A stretch of 64,000 nucleotides of DNA from Sulfuriferula nivalis (GCF_009937995.1 NZ_AP021881.1:248001-312000), one strand, 5' to 3'. Positions 9,724 through 19,782 are shown, counted from the first letter of the stretch. A program made the numbers and translations. Notes: a model not told the origin generated them from the sequence alone.

Positions 9724-11468
9724 AATGCGCTCCCCAAACTGAAGTGGATGTGAAAACTGGAAACCGCTTCACCATAAGCCACATCAAGACTCAAAGGGCC
9801 AAGCGGACTGCGCCAGCGCGTACCTACACCGTAGCCTGCAACAGGATGCAGGGTGGCGAATGTGTCGGCTGCATCGCCTATGTCATAAAATATTGCCGCA
9901 CCCCATTTCGGAGTTATCCAGTGGGTATATTCTGCACTGGCTGTCGACAGGTAGCGGCCACCGACGATAGCGCTGCCATCAGCAACCCCCAGACTCTGGT
10001 AGTTATAACCACGCACCGACTGGTCGCCACCGGTACGAAACAGGAAATCAGTAGGGATGCCGTTGCGATCGGGTGCGATGACGATACCCATTTCACCTCG
10101 CAGGGTGAGGCTGTCATATTTGCTGATAGGGTAAAAGTAAATGGCACGGTTATAACTACGCAAAAAGCTTTGATCGGATAAAACTGCTTTAGCGCCACCA
10201 CCAATTTCGGTACTGAATACGTAGCCTCGGGTGGGGAAGAGCAGATTGTCCAGATTGCGATAAGTCCATATGTAATTGAGGGTAAGGGCTTGCAAGTTGT
10301 CACCCACGGCGCCTGACACTGTTTTATGTTCGGTAGTGTACTGAGTGGTGATGCTGGTTTCGATGCGGCCTTTATTGCGCGTGCGTTTGAGTGCAATACT
10401 GTTCTGGGTAGTGATTTCACCTTCAATGTCGGCATGTTGGATGAAATGACGGATGCTGTCTATGTAACCCAGTTCATCGCGAGGCCGTTTCAGCTGCGTG
10501 TCCAGACTTTGTATGTTGGGATCAATTTTCAGCGCGCTGGAAAATACCAGATTGCTGTTTAACATGTTCAGATTCTGATATTCGATTTGGGCATGTGGGC
10601 CATTGTCGGTACTGGCCCCTAAACCCAAGCCTAGTTTCTGACTTCGTACTTCCTTGACATTGATGGCAATGGGCAGATTGGTTGCGTTGTCCTCGTTGGG
10701 CTCGACCAATATTTCAACAGATTGGAAATATGGGGTGCTTTGCAATTTGGACTGGAATGCCAGCAGTTTGGCCTGATCATATGGCTCGCCGGGAGTAATG
10801 GGGTTCAGGCGCTCAATAATACTGGCTGGATAGCGTTTTAATCCGGTAATGGTGGTGATGCCAAACTGGTAAGATTTTCCGCTGTCCAGGAGTATATCTA
10901 TAGCGACTTGATGAGTGTCAGGGTTAACTTGCGCGACGCTATTTACGATTTTGGCTTTGGGGTATTGGTGCAAAATCAGACTGGCAAGTAAATCACGTTT
11001 GGCTGCTGCCCATGCGTCCTGAGTAAATACGTCGCCTTTTTTTAAACGCAAGGGTGTATCTTGTAACCACGTCTGATATTTTTCTGGATGGTCAGTAATC
11101 GGGCCGATGGCTTTGATGGTAGTGCTGGTCACCAGGCTGGGTTCGCCTGGCTCTACCTTGAAACTGGCAATAAAGTTATCGCCATTCTGTTCCAGGGATG
11201 AGGTGGTTTTGGCGGAAAAATAGCCTGCGGTAGATAATAGTGTGCTGATGTCGTCCGGGGTCAGGCGATAAAGTCTGCGGAGTTGCGCTTCATCCAGTGC
11301 AGGATTGGTACGCCAGCGGTAGATGTCCAGATGTTGTGTGAGCAGTGGTTTTATATCAGCAGGCGCATCCAGTTTTATCTGATAATCCAGTGCGAACGCG
11401 GGCTGACTTAAGCTGTATATCAGCAGTGTGAGGCAGAGTGTGAATAGTTGCCGCATCAATTCACGCAT
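9720..11468 (-). CDS. tamA: Translocation and assembly module outer-membrane protein TamA
   Basis: This 582-aa Omp85-family barrel has a signal peptide (LFTLCLTLLIYSLSQPAFA), about three POTRA domains (about residues 30-270) and a 16-strand C-terminal barrel. The barrel ends in the terminal aromatic residue Phe (SLGSAF) that is typical for BAM recognition. The motif VRGYNYQSLG near residue 485 corresponds to the conserved VRGY loop-6 motif. It is the first gene of a tamA-tamB pair with a 4-bp overlap. It is divergent from the ferredoxin gene, with about 67 bp between the starts. Confidence 0.95.
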   Translation of the reverse strand: MRELMRQLFTLCLTLLIYSLSQPAFALDYQIKLDAPADIKPLLTQHLDIYRWRTNPALDEAQLRRLYRLTPDDISTLLSTAGYFSAKTTSSLEQNGDNFIASFKVEPGEPSLVTSTTIKAIGPITDHPEKYQTWLQDTPLRLKKGDVFTQDAWAAAKRDLLASLILHQYPKAKIVNSVAQVNPDTHQVAIDILLDSGKSYQFGITTITGLKRYPASIIERLNPITPGEPYDQAKLLAFQSKLQSTPYFQSVEILVEPNEDNATNLPIAINVKEVRSQKLGLGLGASTDNGPHAQIEYQNLNMLNSNLVFSSALKIDPNIQSLDTQLKRPRDELGYIDSIRHFIQHADIEGEITTQNSIALKRTRNKGRIETSITTQYTTEHKTVSGAVGDNLQALTLNYIWTYRNLDNLLFPTRGYVFSTEIGGGAKAVLSDQSFLRSYNRAIYFYPISKYDSLTLRGEMGIVIAPDRNGIPTDFLFRTGGDQSVRGYNYQSLGVADGSAIVGGRYLSTASAEYTHWITPKWGAAIFYDIGDAADTFATLHPVAGYGVGTRWRSPLGPLSLDVAYGEAVSSFHIHFSLGSAF

Positions 11469-11535
11469 TTAGATGTCCACAGCGGGAAACAAGCAGGGTA
11501 AAATGCAACGATGTGGCTTGAATGAGAGAATATCC

Positions 11536-11859
11536 ATGACTTATGTAGTAACTGAAAATTGTATCCAGTGTAAATATACCGATTGCGTCGATGTGTGTCC
11601 CGTGGATTGTTTTCGCGAAGGCGAAAATTTCCTGGTCATAGATCCGGACGAGTGCATAGATTGTACGTTATGCGTGGCTGAATGTCCTGCTGAAGCGATT
11701 TTTGCTGAGGATGATGTGCCCGCTGATCAACAGCATTGCACCGAATTGAATGCGACGTTGGCGCGGGGCTGGAAAGCGATTATCGAACGCAAAGATCCGT
11801 TGCCTGACGCGGATGATTGGAATGGTAAGACAGATAAATTAGCGCTGCTTAAACGTTAA
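11536..11859 (+). CDS. fdxA: Seven-iron ferredoxin FdxA
   Basis: This 107-aa electron carrier has the FdxA cysteine pattern [17 protein letters not shown] near the N-terminus and [12 protein letters not shown] at residues about 40-51. These patterns bind a [3Fe-4S] and a [4Fe-4S] cluster. The C-terminal extension of about 50 residues is usual for this family. I chose the ATG at 11536 over an upstream in-frame start at 11473: the family begins [10 protein letters not shown], and GAGAGAA precedes the ATG. The next gene follows after 12 bp, so the two may be co-transcribed, although no functional link is known. Confidence 0.95.
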   Translation: MTYVVTENCIQCKYTDCVDVCPVDCFREGENFLVIDPDECIDCTLCVAECPAEAIFAEDDVPADQQHCTELNATLARGWKAIIERKDPLPDADDWNGKTDKLALLKR

Positions 11860-11871
11860 TCTCTGCTCCTC

Positions 11872-14556
11872 GTGTTGCCTGCTTTTTATGCGCGCGTGGC
11901 GCGTGACATTGTTGCGCAATGCCAGCTAGCACAAGTCGAACTGGCCGATGCGCTGATCCTGGTTCCCAATTTTCATGCGGCGCCATTGCTATATCAGCAG
12001 TTAGCTGTGGCCAGCGAGCGTGAGGTAATCATCCCGCCGCCAGTGTTGACCTTACCTGCATGGGCGCAATCAGTAACGCTAAACACACCAACTTTAGCTA
12101 GCAGTCAGCGCAGTGCGTTGCTGTATCAGGCACTTAAAGCCCAGGGCTGGTTTGATACCGCATTGCTCTGGGCGATGTGCGATGAGATTGCACACCTGTT
12201 TGACGAGCTGACGCATCAGGCCGTTGATATGCCGCTGGACGTGGATGAATTTGCTGCGCAATTGTTAAGTTATTATCAAGTCCAGCAACATCAGGCAGTG
12301 ACGTTTGAAGCGCGGTTAGTGCATGATTTGTGGTTTGCACTGAATCAGACAGCAGATAGCCCAGCTGCCCACTATGCCCTGCAACTGGCGCAATTGGCGG
12401 AACAGTCACGCGCCCCCCTGTTTGTGGTGGGCTTGTCCAGCCTGTCGCGACTGGAGCAGCGTTTTCTTGCTCGTTATGCCGAGCATGCCTCCGTTAACTA
12501 TTACCACCTTGAAGATGCGCTGACGCCGATTGCACAGACGCTCTCCGCAGCTTGGCCAGAAACATTGGCGGTACCGTTACGCCAGCGTGCGTTGCAATTA
12601 CGCCAGACCTTACCGGTTAATCCTATTGCCCCTAGATTAAGCTATTGTGCGGCCACCAGCCTGGAAGATGAAGCGCGCGCGGCGGACACGCAAATTAGAC
12701 TGTGGCTGCACGAAGGTAAACGCAATATTGCTGTGGTGGTGCAGGATCGGGTCAGTGCGCGGCGGTTGCGGGCACTGCTGGAGCGGGCGCAGATATTGGT
12801 GGCAGACGAAACTGGCTGGACGCTGGATACCACTACAGCAAGTACGGTGGTGATGCGCTGGGTAGCGGTGTTGCTGACCGGGGCTAATCATGTCGATGTG
12901 CTAGACCTGATGAAGTCACCTCATGTGTTGAATGAATTAGACAGTGAACAGCGTCTGCTTGCGGTGCATCAATTGGAACAGGGGTTGCGTCAACATGGCC
13001 CAGCTCAGGGATGGGCGCGTTTAATTGCGTTATTGCCAGCAGATGCGCTGGTGGCACAGGCAGTATTGTCGGCATTGCAAGATGCGGCGTTATTGGTCAA
13101 TACGCAGCGCATGAATAGTTTGGCTGGCTGGCTGGATCAATTACAAAGCAGTTTGCAATTGCTGGGTGTGAGTCAGTGTCTGGTGGATGATGCAGCCGGT
13201 GTGGCGTTGATTGATGTGTTAAGGCAGCGCCGGATGGAATTGGCGGGGGATGTCGGGCTGTTTGAGCTGGCCGAATTTCATCGCTGGTTAAGCCGTGAAT
13301 TAGCCAGCGCGGCATTCGTCGAAACCGATGTGGATAGCCCAGTGATATTTACCCATCTGGCTGCGACACGTTTGCGTCAGTTTGATGCGGCATTATTGCT
13401 GGGGGCGGATGCGCGTAACCTGCCGTCATTGCCTCAGCAGGGTGTGTTTTTTAATCAGTCCGTACGCAGTGCTTTGGGTTTACCCACCCGAGCGCAGGCC
13501 GTTGCACAGGTACAGGCTGATTTGCAGCAACTGTTGCTCACGACTGCGCCGGTACAAGTGTTGTGGCAGTCCCTCATTGAAGGTGAGCTCAATCCTGTCA
13601 GTGCGTGGCTGGAGCGGCTGGATAGCGTGTCCCAATTGGCATGGGGCGGGAGTCTGGTCAATCAGGATTTGCATGCGCAAGCGGCGGTAGCTATGGTCAT
13701 CAGCGCTGATAATGCGGTGTTGCCTGTGCGGCAGCCTATGCCACAGCCGAGTGTGCCGAGTGAGTTGATACCCAGCAAAATTAGTGTCAGTGCCTATAAC
13801 GCATTGTTAGCTTGCCCATATCAATACTATGCGCGTTATATGCTGGGTTTGAATGCGGTGGATGATATTAGTGCCGACGTGGAGAAGTCTGATTACGGTC
13901 AGGTTGTGCACCTTATTCTGCGGCATTTTCATGAGCAACACGCTAGTGTCATGGCGTTAGGACGTGAAGCTGCTATTGCCGCACTTATCGAGCAAAGTGA
14001 CGTTGATTTTGCGCCGTTGATGGTCAATGATTATTTCGCCCGTGCCTGGCATGTGCGCTGGCTGGCGCAAGTAGAAAGCTATATAGACTGGCAAATCTTG
14101 CGTGAGCAGGAAGGTTGGTACTGGTATCAGGGCGAGGTTGATGCCAGTCAGGTATTGGCACTGGATGCAGGGTATGCAATCAAGCTCCACGGTCGACTGG
14201 ATCGCATTGATAAACTCGGTGACAACTATGCTGTACTTGATTATAAAACCAGTAATGGCAAAGAATTGCAAAATAAGGTAGACAAAGGCAAAGAAGAAGA
14301 TGTGCAGCTATTGGCTTATGCCTTGTTGTTGAGTGAGGACATAGTCCAGGCTGCTTTTGTGAGTCTGGATGATGATGCAGTAAGCTCTTTTGATTTGGCG
14401 CAAGAACCTGAAGCGGCTGCCGAAACCTGCGCAACACGTCTGGTGACGATATTTAATCAGCTTCATCAGTCCGCACCATTGCCTGCCAATGGTATCGCCA
14501 AAGTTTGCCAATATTGCGAGATGCGTGGTGTGTGCCGGCAAGATTACTGGGTTTGA
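11872..14556 (+). CDS. AddB/RecB-like PD-(D/E)XK nuclease, possible iron-sulfur protein
   Basis: This 894-aa protein resembles AddB-type nucleases. An N-terminal helicase-like region without a clear Walker A motif precedes a C-terminal PD-(D/E)XK nuclease domain. The nuclease core shows GRLDRID (about residues 773-779), then LDYKTS (about 790) and a later Gln in VQLLAYALLL. Cys648 in LLACPYQYY and three cysteines at about 879-889 (CQYC...GVC) match the four-Cys iron-sulfur staple of AddB. The start is GTG at 11872 with a poor ribosome-binding site, so it is tentative. AddB normally pairs with an AddA helicase-nuclease, but none adjoins. It likely acts in DNA repair or recombination. Confidence 0.8.
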   Translation: MLPAFYARVARDIVAQCQLAQVELADALILVPNFHAAPLLYQQLAVASEREVIIPPPVLTLPAWAQSVTLNTPTLASSQRSALLYQALKAQGWFDTALLWAMCDEIAHLFDELTHQAVDMPLDVDEFAAQLLSYYQVQQHQAVTFEARLVHDLWFALNQTADSPAAHYALQLAQLAEQSRAPLFVVGLSSLSRLEQRFLARYAEHASVNYYHLEDALTPIAQTLSAAWPETLAVPLRQRALQLRQTLPVNPIAPRLSYCAATSLEDEARAADTQIRLWLHEGKRNIAVVVQDRVSARRLRALLERAQILVADETGWTLDTTTASTVVMRWVAVLLTGANHVDVLDLMKSPHVLNELDSEQRLLAVHQLEQGLRQHGPAQGWARLIALLPADALVAQAVLSALQDAALLVNTQRMNSLAGWLDQLQSSLQLLGVSQCLVDDAAGVALIDVLRQRRMELAGDVGLFELAEFHRWLSRELASAAFVETDVDSPVIFTHLAATRLRQFDAALLLGADARNLPSLPQQGVFFNQSVRSALGLPTRAQAVAQVQADLQQLLLTTAPVQVLWQSLIEGELNPVSAWLERLDSVSQLAWGGSLVNQDLHAQAAVAMVISADNAVLPVRQPMPQPSVPSELIPSKISVSAYNALLACPYQYYARYMLGLNAVDDISADVEKSDYGQVVHLILRHFHEQHASVMALGREAAIAALIEQSDVDFAPLMVNDYFARAWHVRWLAQVESYIDWQILREQEGWYWYQGEVDASQVLALDAGYAIKLHGRLDRIDKLGDNYAVLDYKTSNGKELQNKVDKGKEEDVQLLAYALLLSEDIVQAAFVSLDDDAVSSFDLAQEPEAAAETCATRLVTIFNQLHQSAPLPANGIAKVCQYCEMRGVCRQDYWV

Positions 14557-14565
14557 GGTGGAGAT

Positions 14566-14596
14566 AAAAAAAGGGAGCGATTCAGCTCCCTTTTTT
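14566..14596. terminator. Bidirectional terminator between the AddB-like gene and phoU
   Basis: The stem GGGAGC/GCTCCC with loop GATTCA is flanked by a run of A on the left and T on the right. It can terminate both converging genes. Confidence 0.92.
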
Positions 14597-14615
14597 GTTA
14601 ACTGCATATCTCAAA

Positions 14616-15320
14616 TTAATTTGAAGCTGTGCGTTCGATTTCTTCAACCGTGGTATGACGTACATCTTTGCCTTTAACCATGTAAACCACATATTCAGAC
14701 ATGTTTTTGGCATGATCGCCCATACGTTCTATGGCTTTGGCAACGAACATGATGTCAATGAAGATGGAAATGGTGCGTGGATCTTCCATCATGTAGGTGA
14801 TCAGGTTGCGCAAAACTAAATGATATTCTTCATCTACCTGTACGTCGCTACGGCATACTTCGATTGCCGTGGTTGCATCCAGACGGGCAAAGCCGTCCAG
14901 CGCTTTGTGCAGCATCTCGAGAACAATGGTGCCCATAAATTCAATCTGGTTGAATTTTGGCTGATAGATACGGCCGTTTTGATGAATTTCCCGCGCCATG
15001 CGCGCTACTTTGGCTGCTTCGTCACCTATACGCTCCAGGTCGGTAATGGTTTTAACAACAGTCATTACCATGCGTAAGTCAGATGCAGTCGGTTGGCGAC
15101 GGGCAATAATTTGCGCACAGTCTTCGTCTATACCCACTTCCAGCGCATTGACCAGATGGTCATTGCTAATCACTTGATCAGCTAATACGAAATCAGCATT
15201 AACCAGCGCTTCCATCGCCTGAGTGATTTGTTGTTCTACCAGGCCACCCATTTGTAGCACGCGAGCGCGCATGTTTTCCAGATCGGTGTCGAATTGTTTA
15301 TAGGTATGTTCTGTGGGCAT
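14616..15320 (-). CDS. phoU: Phosphate-signalling regulator PhoU
   Basis: This 234-aa all-helical protein has two PhoU repeats of about 90 residues each, visible as the paired segments DLERIGDEAAKVARMA and AIERMGDHAKNMSEYVV. The acidic and Asp residues in these segments bind metal in known structures. PhoU links the Pst phosphate transporter to the PhoR kinase and damps the Pho response. No pst or phoBR genes are in the window, so here it stands alone. It converges with the AddB-like gene across a shared terminator. Confidence 0.96.
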   Translation of the reverse strand: MPTEHTYKQFDTDLENMRARVLQMGGLVEQQITQAMEALVNADFVLADQVISNDHLVNALEVGIDEDCAQIIARRQPTASDLRMVMTVVKTITDLERIGDEAAKVARMAREIHQNGRIYQPKFNQIEFMGTIVLEMLHKALDGFARLDATTAIEVCRSDVQVDEEYHLVLRNLITYMMEDPRTISIFIDIMFVAKAIERMGDHAKNMSEYVVYMVKGKDVRHTTVEEIERTASN

Positions 15321-15379
15321 GTCGTACTCCTGTAATTGCTTAAAATTATAAGGTGTAATTGTGACAGTTTGGTGACAAT

Positions 15380-15811
15380 TTATCCGTTAAATGGTATTTC
15401 AACCTGCTTATTGTCTATGTTTAACGTCAATATCCAGTCATGTCGTCCAGTCACGCAAACGGGTAAAACGACACGTGCTTGCCATTGCTGTGGGGATAGC
15501 GCCAATAATCGATATTGATTGTATCCCATTTCCATCTCTTTCATGGTGAAATGGGCGTGGATTTCCTGTGCATGCGCGATGCTTACGCGCAGGGTAAATG
15601 GGTGTAAGCCGGATGGCGGCTCTATGAATTCTACTTTTACCGGTTGCTGGTCTAACAGAAACTGACAACCCTGAGCTGGGCTGTTGCAGGTGATACGGGT
15701 AGTCGCTGTGTGTTGATGTTGCCAGGTCTGGTATAACCCCCCTGCGATGGCTACGCTGATGAGCAATGCAGGTAAGGCGTATTTGAGCAGCCAGTCAAAT
15801 TTCATTGCCAT
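15380..15811 (-). CDS. Membrane-anchored protein with FixH/YtkA-like periplasmic domain
   Basis: This 143-aa protein has one N-terminal membrane helix (about residues 9-27) and a periplasmic beta-rich domain. The segment FTMKEMEMGYNQYRL, followed later by VVLPVCVTGRHDW, resembles FixH and YtkA-like proteins. Those carry methionine-rich motifs and are often linked to copper handling or cytochrome oxidase assembly. Two further cysteines (CNSPAQGC) could form a disulfide. Its start overlaps the end of the Nudix-ThiE gene by 10 bp. A start two codons later (MKFDW) is equally possible. The family assignment is a tentative inference from the motif pattern. Confidence 0.55.
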   Translation of the reverse strand: MAMKFDWLLKYALPALLISVAIAGGLYQTWQHQHTATTRITCNSPAQGCQFLLDQQPVKVEFIEPPSGLHPFTLRVSIAHAQEIHAHFTMKEMEMGYNQYRLLALSPQQWQARVVLPVCVTGRHDWILTLNIDNKQVEIPFNG

Positions 15812-16737
15812 GCTCCACGTAACAAGGCAATGCCGTGTGCACCATGCTGTTGTGCAGTTTGCAAATCAGCTGGTGTGAGCCCACCTAGTGCGAATATGGC
15901 CAGACTGCGCTGCTGGGATAATCGGGTAAATTCATCCCAGCCTAGCGTGGGTGCGCCAGGGTGGCTGGCAGTAGGTAGCACGGGGGACAGCAGTGCATAG
16001 TCGCAGCCTAGTTGTGCTGCGCGGCTTAGTTCGTCAGCGTTGTGGCAGGATGCGCCTACCCAGAGCAAATCTGGTCGTGTATCGAGTTGAGCAAGCTGGC
16101 TGGATGTGAGCTGTACGCCATCGGCACCTGTGGCTAGTGCCAGGGCTATGTCGCTGTTAACGATGGTATAGGCGTGCTGGGCATGGGTGCGTAGTGTGAC
16201 TTCACGTGTAAATGCTTGTAATTCGGCAGCAGGCATATCCTTTTCACGAATCTGGATGAGCTTCAATCCATTGGCTAATGCACTATCCAGTTTGGAGAGA
16301 AAGCCATGCGGGTCAGATTGTGCCTGGGTAATCCCCATCAATGTTGGCAGTGACAGCGCTTTGATAATGGGTGAGTTCGCAGGTAAGAGCGGAGCAACGG
16401 TGATATTGTCGGCATCTTGCCAGCTAAGGGTCTGCCCTTCACGGGGATGTGGCTGGCCTTCCCAGGCCGTGACTCGGAAAAAATTAAGTACAACGGTTGC
16501 GGTGGCGTATTCGTGGGTGCGGGTAATCCACGGCGTAGCCTGCGTAATGTGTATTCCCAGCTCTTCTTCTAATTCGCGTACCAGCGCCTGATGAGCAGAC
16601 TCTCCCGCTTCGATCTTGCCACCAGGAAACTCCCAATAGCCCGCATAGGGTTTGTCGGCGGGTCGGCTGGCGAGCAGGAATTGTCCGTCAGGGCGGATAA
16701 TCGCGGCTGCGGCAACGTGAATGAGGGGTGGCTGCAT
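15802..16737 (-). CDS. Nudix hydrolase (MutT-type) fused to ThiE-like domain
   Basis: This 311-aa protein has an N-terminal MutT domain (about residues 1-130) with the Nudix box GGKIEAGESAHQALVRELEEELG, given here as its first and last parts: GGKIEAGE and RELEEELG. A C-terminal thiamine-phosphate-synthase-like TIM barrel follows (about 140-311). MutT hydrolyses oxidised dGTP. The ThiE-like part keeps segments such as IQIREKDM and VNSDIALALATGADGVQL. This fusion is common in beta- and gammaproteobacteria, where the ThiE part is often of unproven activity. thiS-thiG lie about 17 kb away. The downstream FixH-like gene overlaps it. Confidence 0.9.
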   Translation of the reverse strand: MQPPLIHVAAAAIIRPDGQFLLASRPADKPYAGYWEFPGGKIEAGESAHQALVRELEEELGIHITQATPWITRTHEYATATVVLNFFRVTAWEGQPHPREGQTLSWQDADNITVAPLLPANSPIIKALSLPTLMGITQAQSDPHGFLSKLDSALANGLKLIQIREKDMPAAELQAFTREVTLRTHAQHAYTIVNSDIALALATGADGVQLTSSQLAQLDTRPDLLWVGASCHNADELSRAAQLGCDYALLSPVLPTASHPGAPTLGWDEFTRLSQQRSLAIFALGGLTPADLQTAQQHGAHGIALLRGAWQ

Positions 16738-16802
16738 TAGTGTTTCCTAATTTATCTGAGTGACGTACAATGAGGACATTAATATCTTTTTAGTGAAACC
16801 CG

Positions 16803-17582
16803 ATGTCTATAGAACTTTACAATGATGGTGACCATGTTTGCATGATGTTTAATGATCTGGTTGATGATAATGCCGCAGCCGTCCAAGCAAATCAATTCCT
16901 GATTGTATCAAATGGTGAGGGTGCTTTGATTGATCCTTCTGGCAATATGACATTTAATGGTTTGATTGTGGGTATGGGTAAGTTCTTTCATTACAAAAAT
17001 CTTAAATATTTGCTGGCATCCCATCAGGATCCAGACATCGTTGGTTCATTAAATAAGTGGATGATGTCCACCGATGCTGATTTGTATGTGTCCAGCTTGT
17101 GGTCACGCTTCGTACCCCATTTTTGTACGGGCGATAAAACGTCAGGACGTATCGTCGGGATTCCTGATGGCGGCATGCGAATTAAGTTGGGCAAGGATGA
17201 GATAGTTGCTGTTCCTGCCCATTTCTTACATGCGGAAGGTAATTTTCAGTTTTATGATCCGCGTTCCCGTATTTTATTCAGTGGCGATATGGGTGCATCC
17301 TTAGTGCATCATGATCAGGTGACGCAACCTATCGTAACCCCAGCTGAGTTTCGTGAACATATTGAGCATATGCAGGGGTTTCATCAGCGTTATATGGTGT
17401 CGAGCAAAGTTTGTCGCTATTGGGTCAATATGGTGAAAGAAATGGATATACACGCCATCGTGCCACAACATGGGCGCTGGTTTCAGGGTAAGCCCGCAGT
17501 CCATGCTTTCCTCGACTGGATTGCCACATTGGACTGTGGCATTGATCAATTTGACCAGAGTAATTATACCTTGCCACGTTAA
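16803..17582 (+). CDS. Metallo-beta-lactamase-fold ODP/flavodiiron-like protein without flavodoxin
   Basis: This 259-aa cytosolic protein resembles the diiron domain of flavodiiron proteins and ODP oxygen-binding sensors, but lacks the flavodoxin domain. Candidate metal ligands are SHQDPDI (about residues 76-82), the histidines in AHFLHAEGN (about 140), SGDMGAS (about 160) and PQHGRW (about 222). The canonical first motif is HxExDH. Here Glu is replaced by Asp and the last His by Ile, so the metal site differs from nitric-oxide and oxygen reductases. A role as an O2/NO-responsive protein is an inference. Its end overlaps the convergent DUF815 gene by 4 bp. Confidence 0.7.
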   Translation: MSIELYNDGDHVCMMFNDLVDDNAAAVQANQFLIVSNGEGALIDPSGNMTFNGLIVGMGKFFHYKNLKYLLASHQDPDIVGSLNKWMMSTDADLYVSSLWSRFVPHFCTGDKTSGRIVGIPDGGMRIKLGKDEIVAVPAHFLHAEGNFQFYDPRSRILFSGDMGASLVHHDQVTQPIVTPAEFREHIEHMQGFHQRYMVSSKVCRYWVNMVKEMDIHAIVPQHGRWFQGKPAVHAFLDWIATLDCGIDQFDQSNYTLPR

Positions 17583-18448
17583 TTCCGGCCTGTGTAGTCC
17601 CGAGCAAATTGCCATGCGGTGCGGCCTGAGCGCGTGCCGCGTGCGAGCGCCCATTGCAGCGCTTCACGACGAAGTAGCTCAGGGTCAGTAATTTCAACCT
17701 TGAGCGCATCCAGCCATACTGCAACGGCTGCAAGATAAGCATCCTGATCGAATGGATAAAATGATAGCCATAGCCCGAAGCGTTCTGATAGTGAAATTTT
17801 TTCTTCTACTGCTTCATTAGGGTGAACCTCTGCACCGTGATGTTGGGTCTTTTCATTTTCACTCATGTATTCAGGCATGAGATGGCGACGGTTGGAGGTG
17901 GCGTATATGAGTACGTTGTCAGGCGGTGCGGCGAGTGTGCCGTCAAGGGCTGCTTTGAGCGCCTTGTAGCCCGCTTCCTCCGCTTCGAACGATAAGTCAT
18001 CGCAAAATATGATATAGCGTTCGGCTCTGCCTGCCAGTTGCTGGGTGATGTCGGCTAAATCGACCAGATCGGCCTTGTCTACCTCGATGACGCGTAATCC
18101 TAGTGGCGAATATTCCGTCAGCATGGCTTTGATCAGTGATGATTTTCCTGTGCCGCGTGCGCCTGTGAGCAGGACGTTATTGGCAGGTTTGCCCATGACA
18201 AAGTGCTGGGTGTTTTGGCTGATACGCTGTTTTTGCTGGTCTATGCCTGTGAGTCGTGCCAGATCCAGCATTTGTGGATGGGCAATGGCTTCCAGCCAGC
18301 CACGTTCACCACGCCGCCGCCAGCGGTAGGCGATGGCGGTATCCAGATCAACGCTCGGCGGTGGCGCAGGCAGCCAGTCTTCCAGTCGCGCCAGCACGCT
18401 TTCTGCACGGGTAATTAACCCGCTCAAATCAGCTGCGGTATTCGGCAT
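17579..18448 (-). CDS. DUF815-family AAA ATPase
   Basis: This 289-aa protein is a P-loop ATPase with Walker [10 protein letters not shown] (about residues 95-103), Walker B-like IIFCDDLSF (about 148-156), and the sensor segment [15 protein letters not shown]. These motifs define the DUF815 family, whose cellular role is not established. The start overlaps the 3' end of argJ by 20 bp, so it is probably translated with argJ as a two-gene operon. Confidence 0.85.
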   Translation of the reverse strand: MPNTAADLSGLITRAESVLARLEDWLPAPPPSVDLDTAIAYRWRRRGERGWLEAIAHPQMLDLARLTGIDQQKQRISQNTQHFVMGKPANNVLLTGARGTGKSSLIKAMLTEYSPLGLRVIEVDKADLVDLADITQQLAGRAERYIIFCDDLSFEAEEAGYKALKAALDGTLAAPPDNVLIYATSNRRHLMPEYMSENEKTQHHGAEVHPNEAVEEKISLSERFGLWLSFYPFDQDAYLAAVAVWLDALKVEITDPELLRREALQWALARGTRSGRTAWQFARDYTGRN

Positions 18449-19655
18449 TGATCTTCACGTAATCATAAGAAAAATCGCAGGTCCATAAAGTGGCATCCGC
18501 ATCGCCGCGATTGAGGACAATGCGCACGGTGATATCAGCCTGTTTCATGATGCGCTGACCATCTGCTTCCTGATAGCTGGCAGCACGGCCGCCGTTCTCG
18601 GCAACCAGTACATCGCCTAAATACATTTGCAGCGTGCTGACGTCGAGGTCAGTCACGCCTGCGTAGCCGATCGCTGCAAGGATGCGTCCAAGATTGGGGT
18701 CGGATGCAAAGAATGCGGTTTTAACCAGCGGAGAGTGGGCGATGGCGTAGCCTATTTTGCGGCATTCGTCACGATCACGTCCGCCTTCGACTACGATGCT
18801 CATAAATTTGGTTGCGCCTTCACCGTCACGCACGATAGCTTGCGCGAGTTCGCGTGAGAGGTCGGTAATTGCGTCAGCCAGCGCCAGATAATCTGCGCTG
18901 TTGCAGTCGGTGATTTCGGCATTGCCAGCTTGTCCTGTTGCGATGAGCATGAAGGAGTCATTGGTCGAGGTGTCGCCATCGACGGTGATGCAGTTGAAAC
19001 TCAAATCTGCCGCATGTTTGACCATGCTCTGCAAAGCTTCCTGATTGATTACGGCATCGGTAGCGACATAGCCGAGCATGGTTGCCATGTTGGGATGGAT
19101 CATGCCCGAGCCTTTGGCGATACCCGTAATACTGATGGTTTTGCCAGCTATTGTGACTTGGCGTGATGTGGCTTTGGCTACGATGTCCGTGGTCATGATG
19201 GCATTGGCAGCGGCAAACCAGTTGTCAGCACGGCAGTCTGCAATCGCGGCAGGCAAGGCAGCGATAATTTTGTCGGCAGGTAGCGGTTCCATAATCACGC
19301 CAGTCGAGAATGGCAGAATTTCAGGTTCGCTGCAGGGTAGCAATGCAGCCAGTGCCTCACATACAGCGCGGGCGCGTGCCAGACCGTCGTCACCCGTGCC
19401 AGCGTTGGCATTGCCCGTGTTGATGATAAGCGCACGTGGTGCGGTTTTGCCTAGATGCTTTTTCGCGACGATGACGGGAGCTGCGCAAAAGCGGTTTTGG
19501 GTGAACACGCCTGCGACACGACTGTTGGGTGCTAGCAGCATCAAAGTCACATCCTTGCGACCTTCTTTTTTAATGCCTGCGGAGGCAATGCCTATGGTGA
19601 CGCCCGCAATGGGTAACAGATTTTCAGCAATGGGTGGCGCTAGATTCACAGGCAT
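18429..19655 (-). CDS. argJ: Bifunctional ornithine acetyltransferase / N-acetylglutamate synthase
   Basis: This 408-aa enzyme recycles the acetyl group in arginine synthesis by moving it from N-acetylornithine to glutamate. Many members also make N-acetylglutamate from acetyl-CoA. The self-cleavage site is seen in [16 protein letters not shown], where the Thr of ATML becomes the N-terminal nucleophile of the beta chain. Supporting motifs are [22 protein letters not shown] and [15 protein letters not shown]. Length is normal. The DUF815 gene begins inside its last codons. No other arginine genes are near. Confidence 0.97.
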   Translation of the reverse strand: MPVNLAPPIAENLLPIAGVTIGIASAGIKKEGRKDVTLMLLAPNSRVAGVFTQNRFCAAPVIVAKKHLGKTAPRALIINTGNANAGTGDDGLARARAVCEALAALLPCSEPEILPFSTGVIMEPLPADKIIAALPAAIADCRADNWFAAANAIMTTDIVAKATSRQVTIAGKTISITGIAKGSGMIHPNMATMLGYVATDAVINQEALQSMVKHAADLSFNCITVDGDTSTNDSFMLIATGQAGNAEITDCNSADYLALADAITDLSRELAQAIVRDGEGATKFMSIVVEGGRDRDECRKIGYAIAHSPLVKTAFFASDPNLGRILAAIGYAGVTDLDVSTLQMYLGDVLVAENGGRAASYQEADGQRIMKQADITVRIVLNRGDADATLWTCDFSYDYVKINAEYRS

Positions 19656-19782
19656 GGTGACTATTCTCGTAGTGTAAAAGTAGATTCTAACCTGATTTGT
19701 GACGTTGTTGCAGCTTCATAATGTTGCAACAGACTTGCAATAAACTGAAGGCTTCTGTGAGTTGCTTGGGTATATAAAAATT

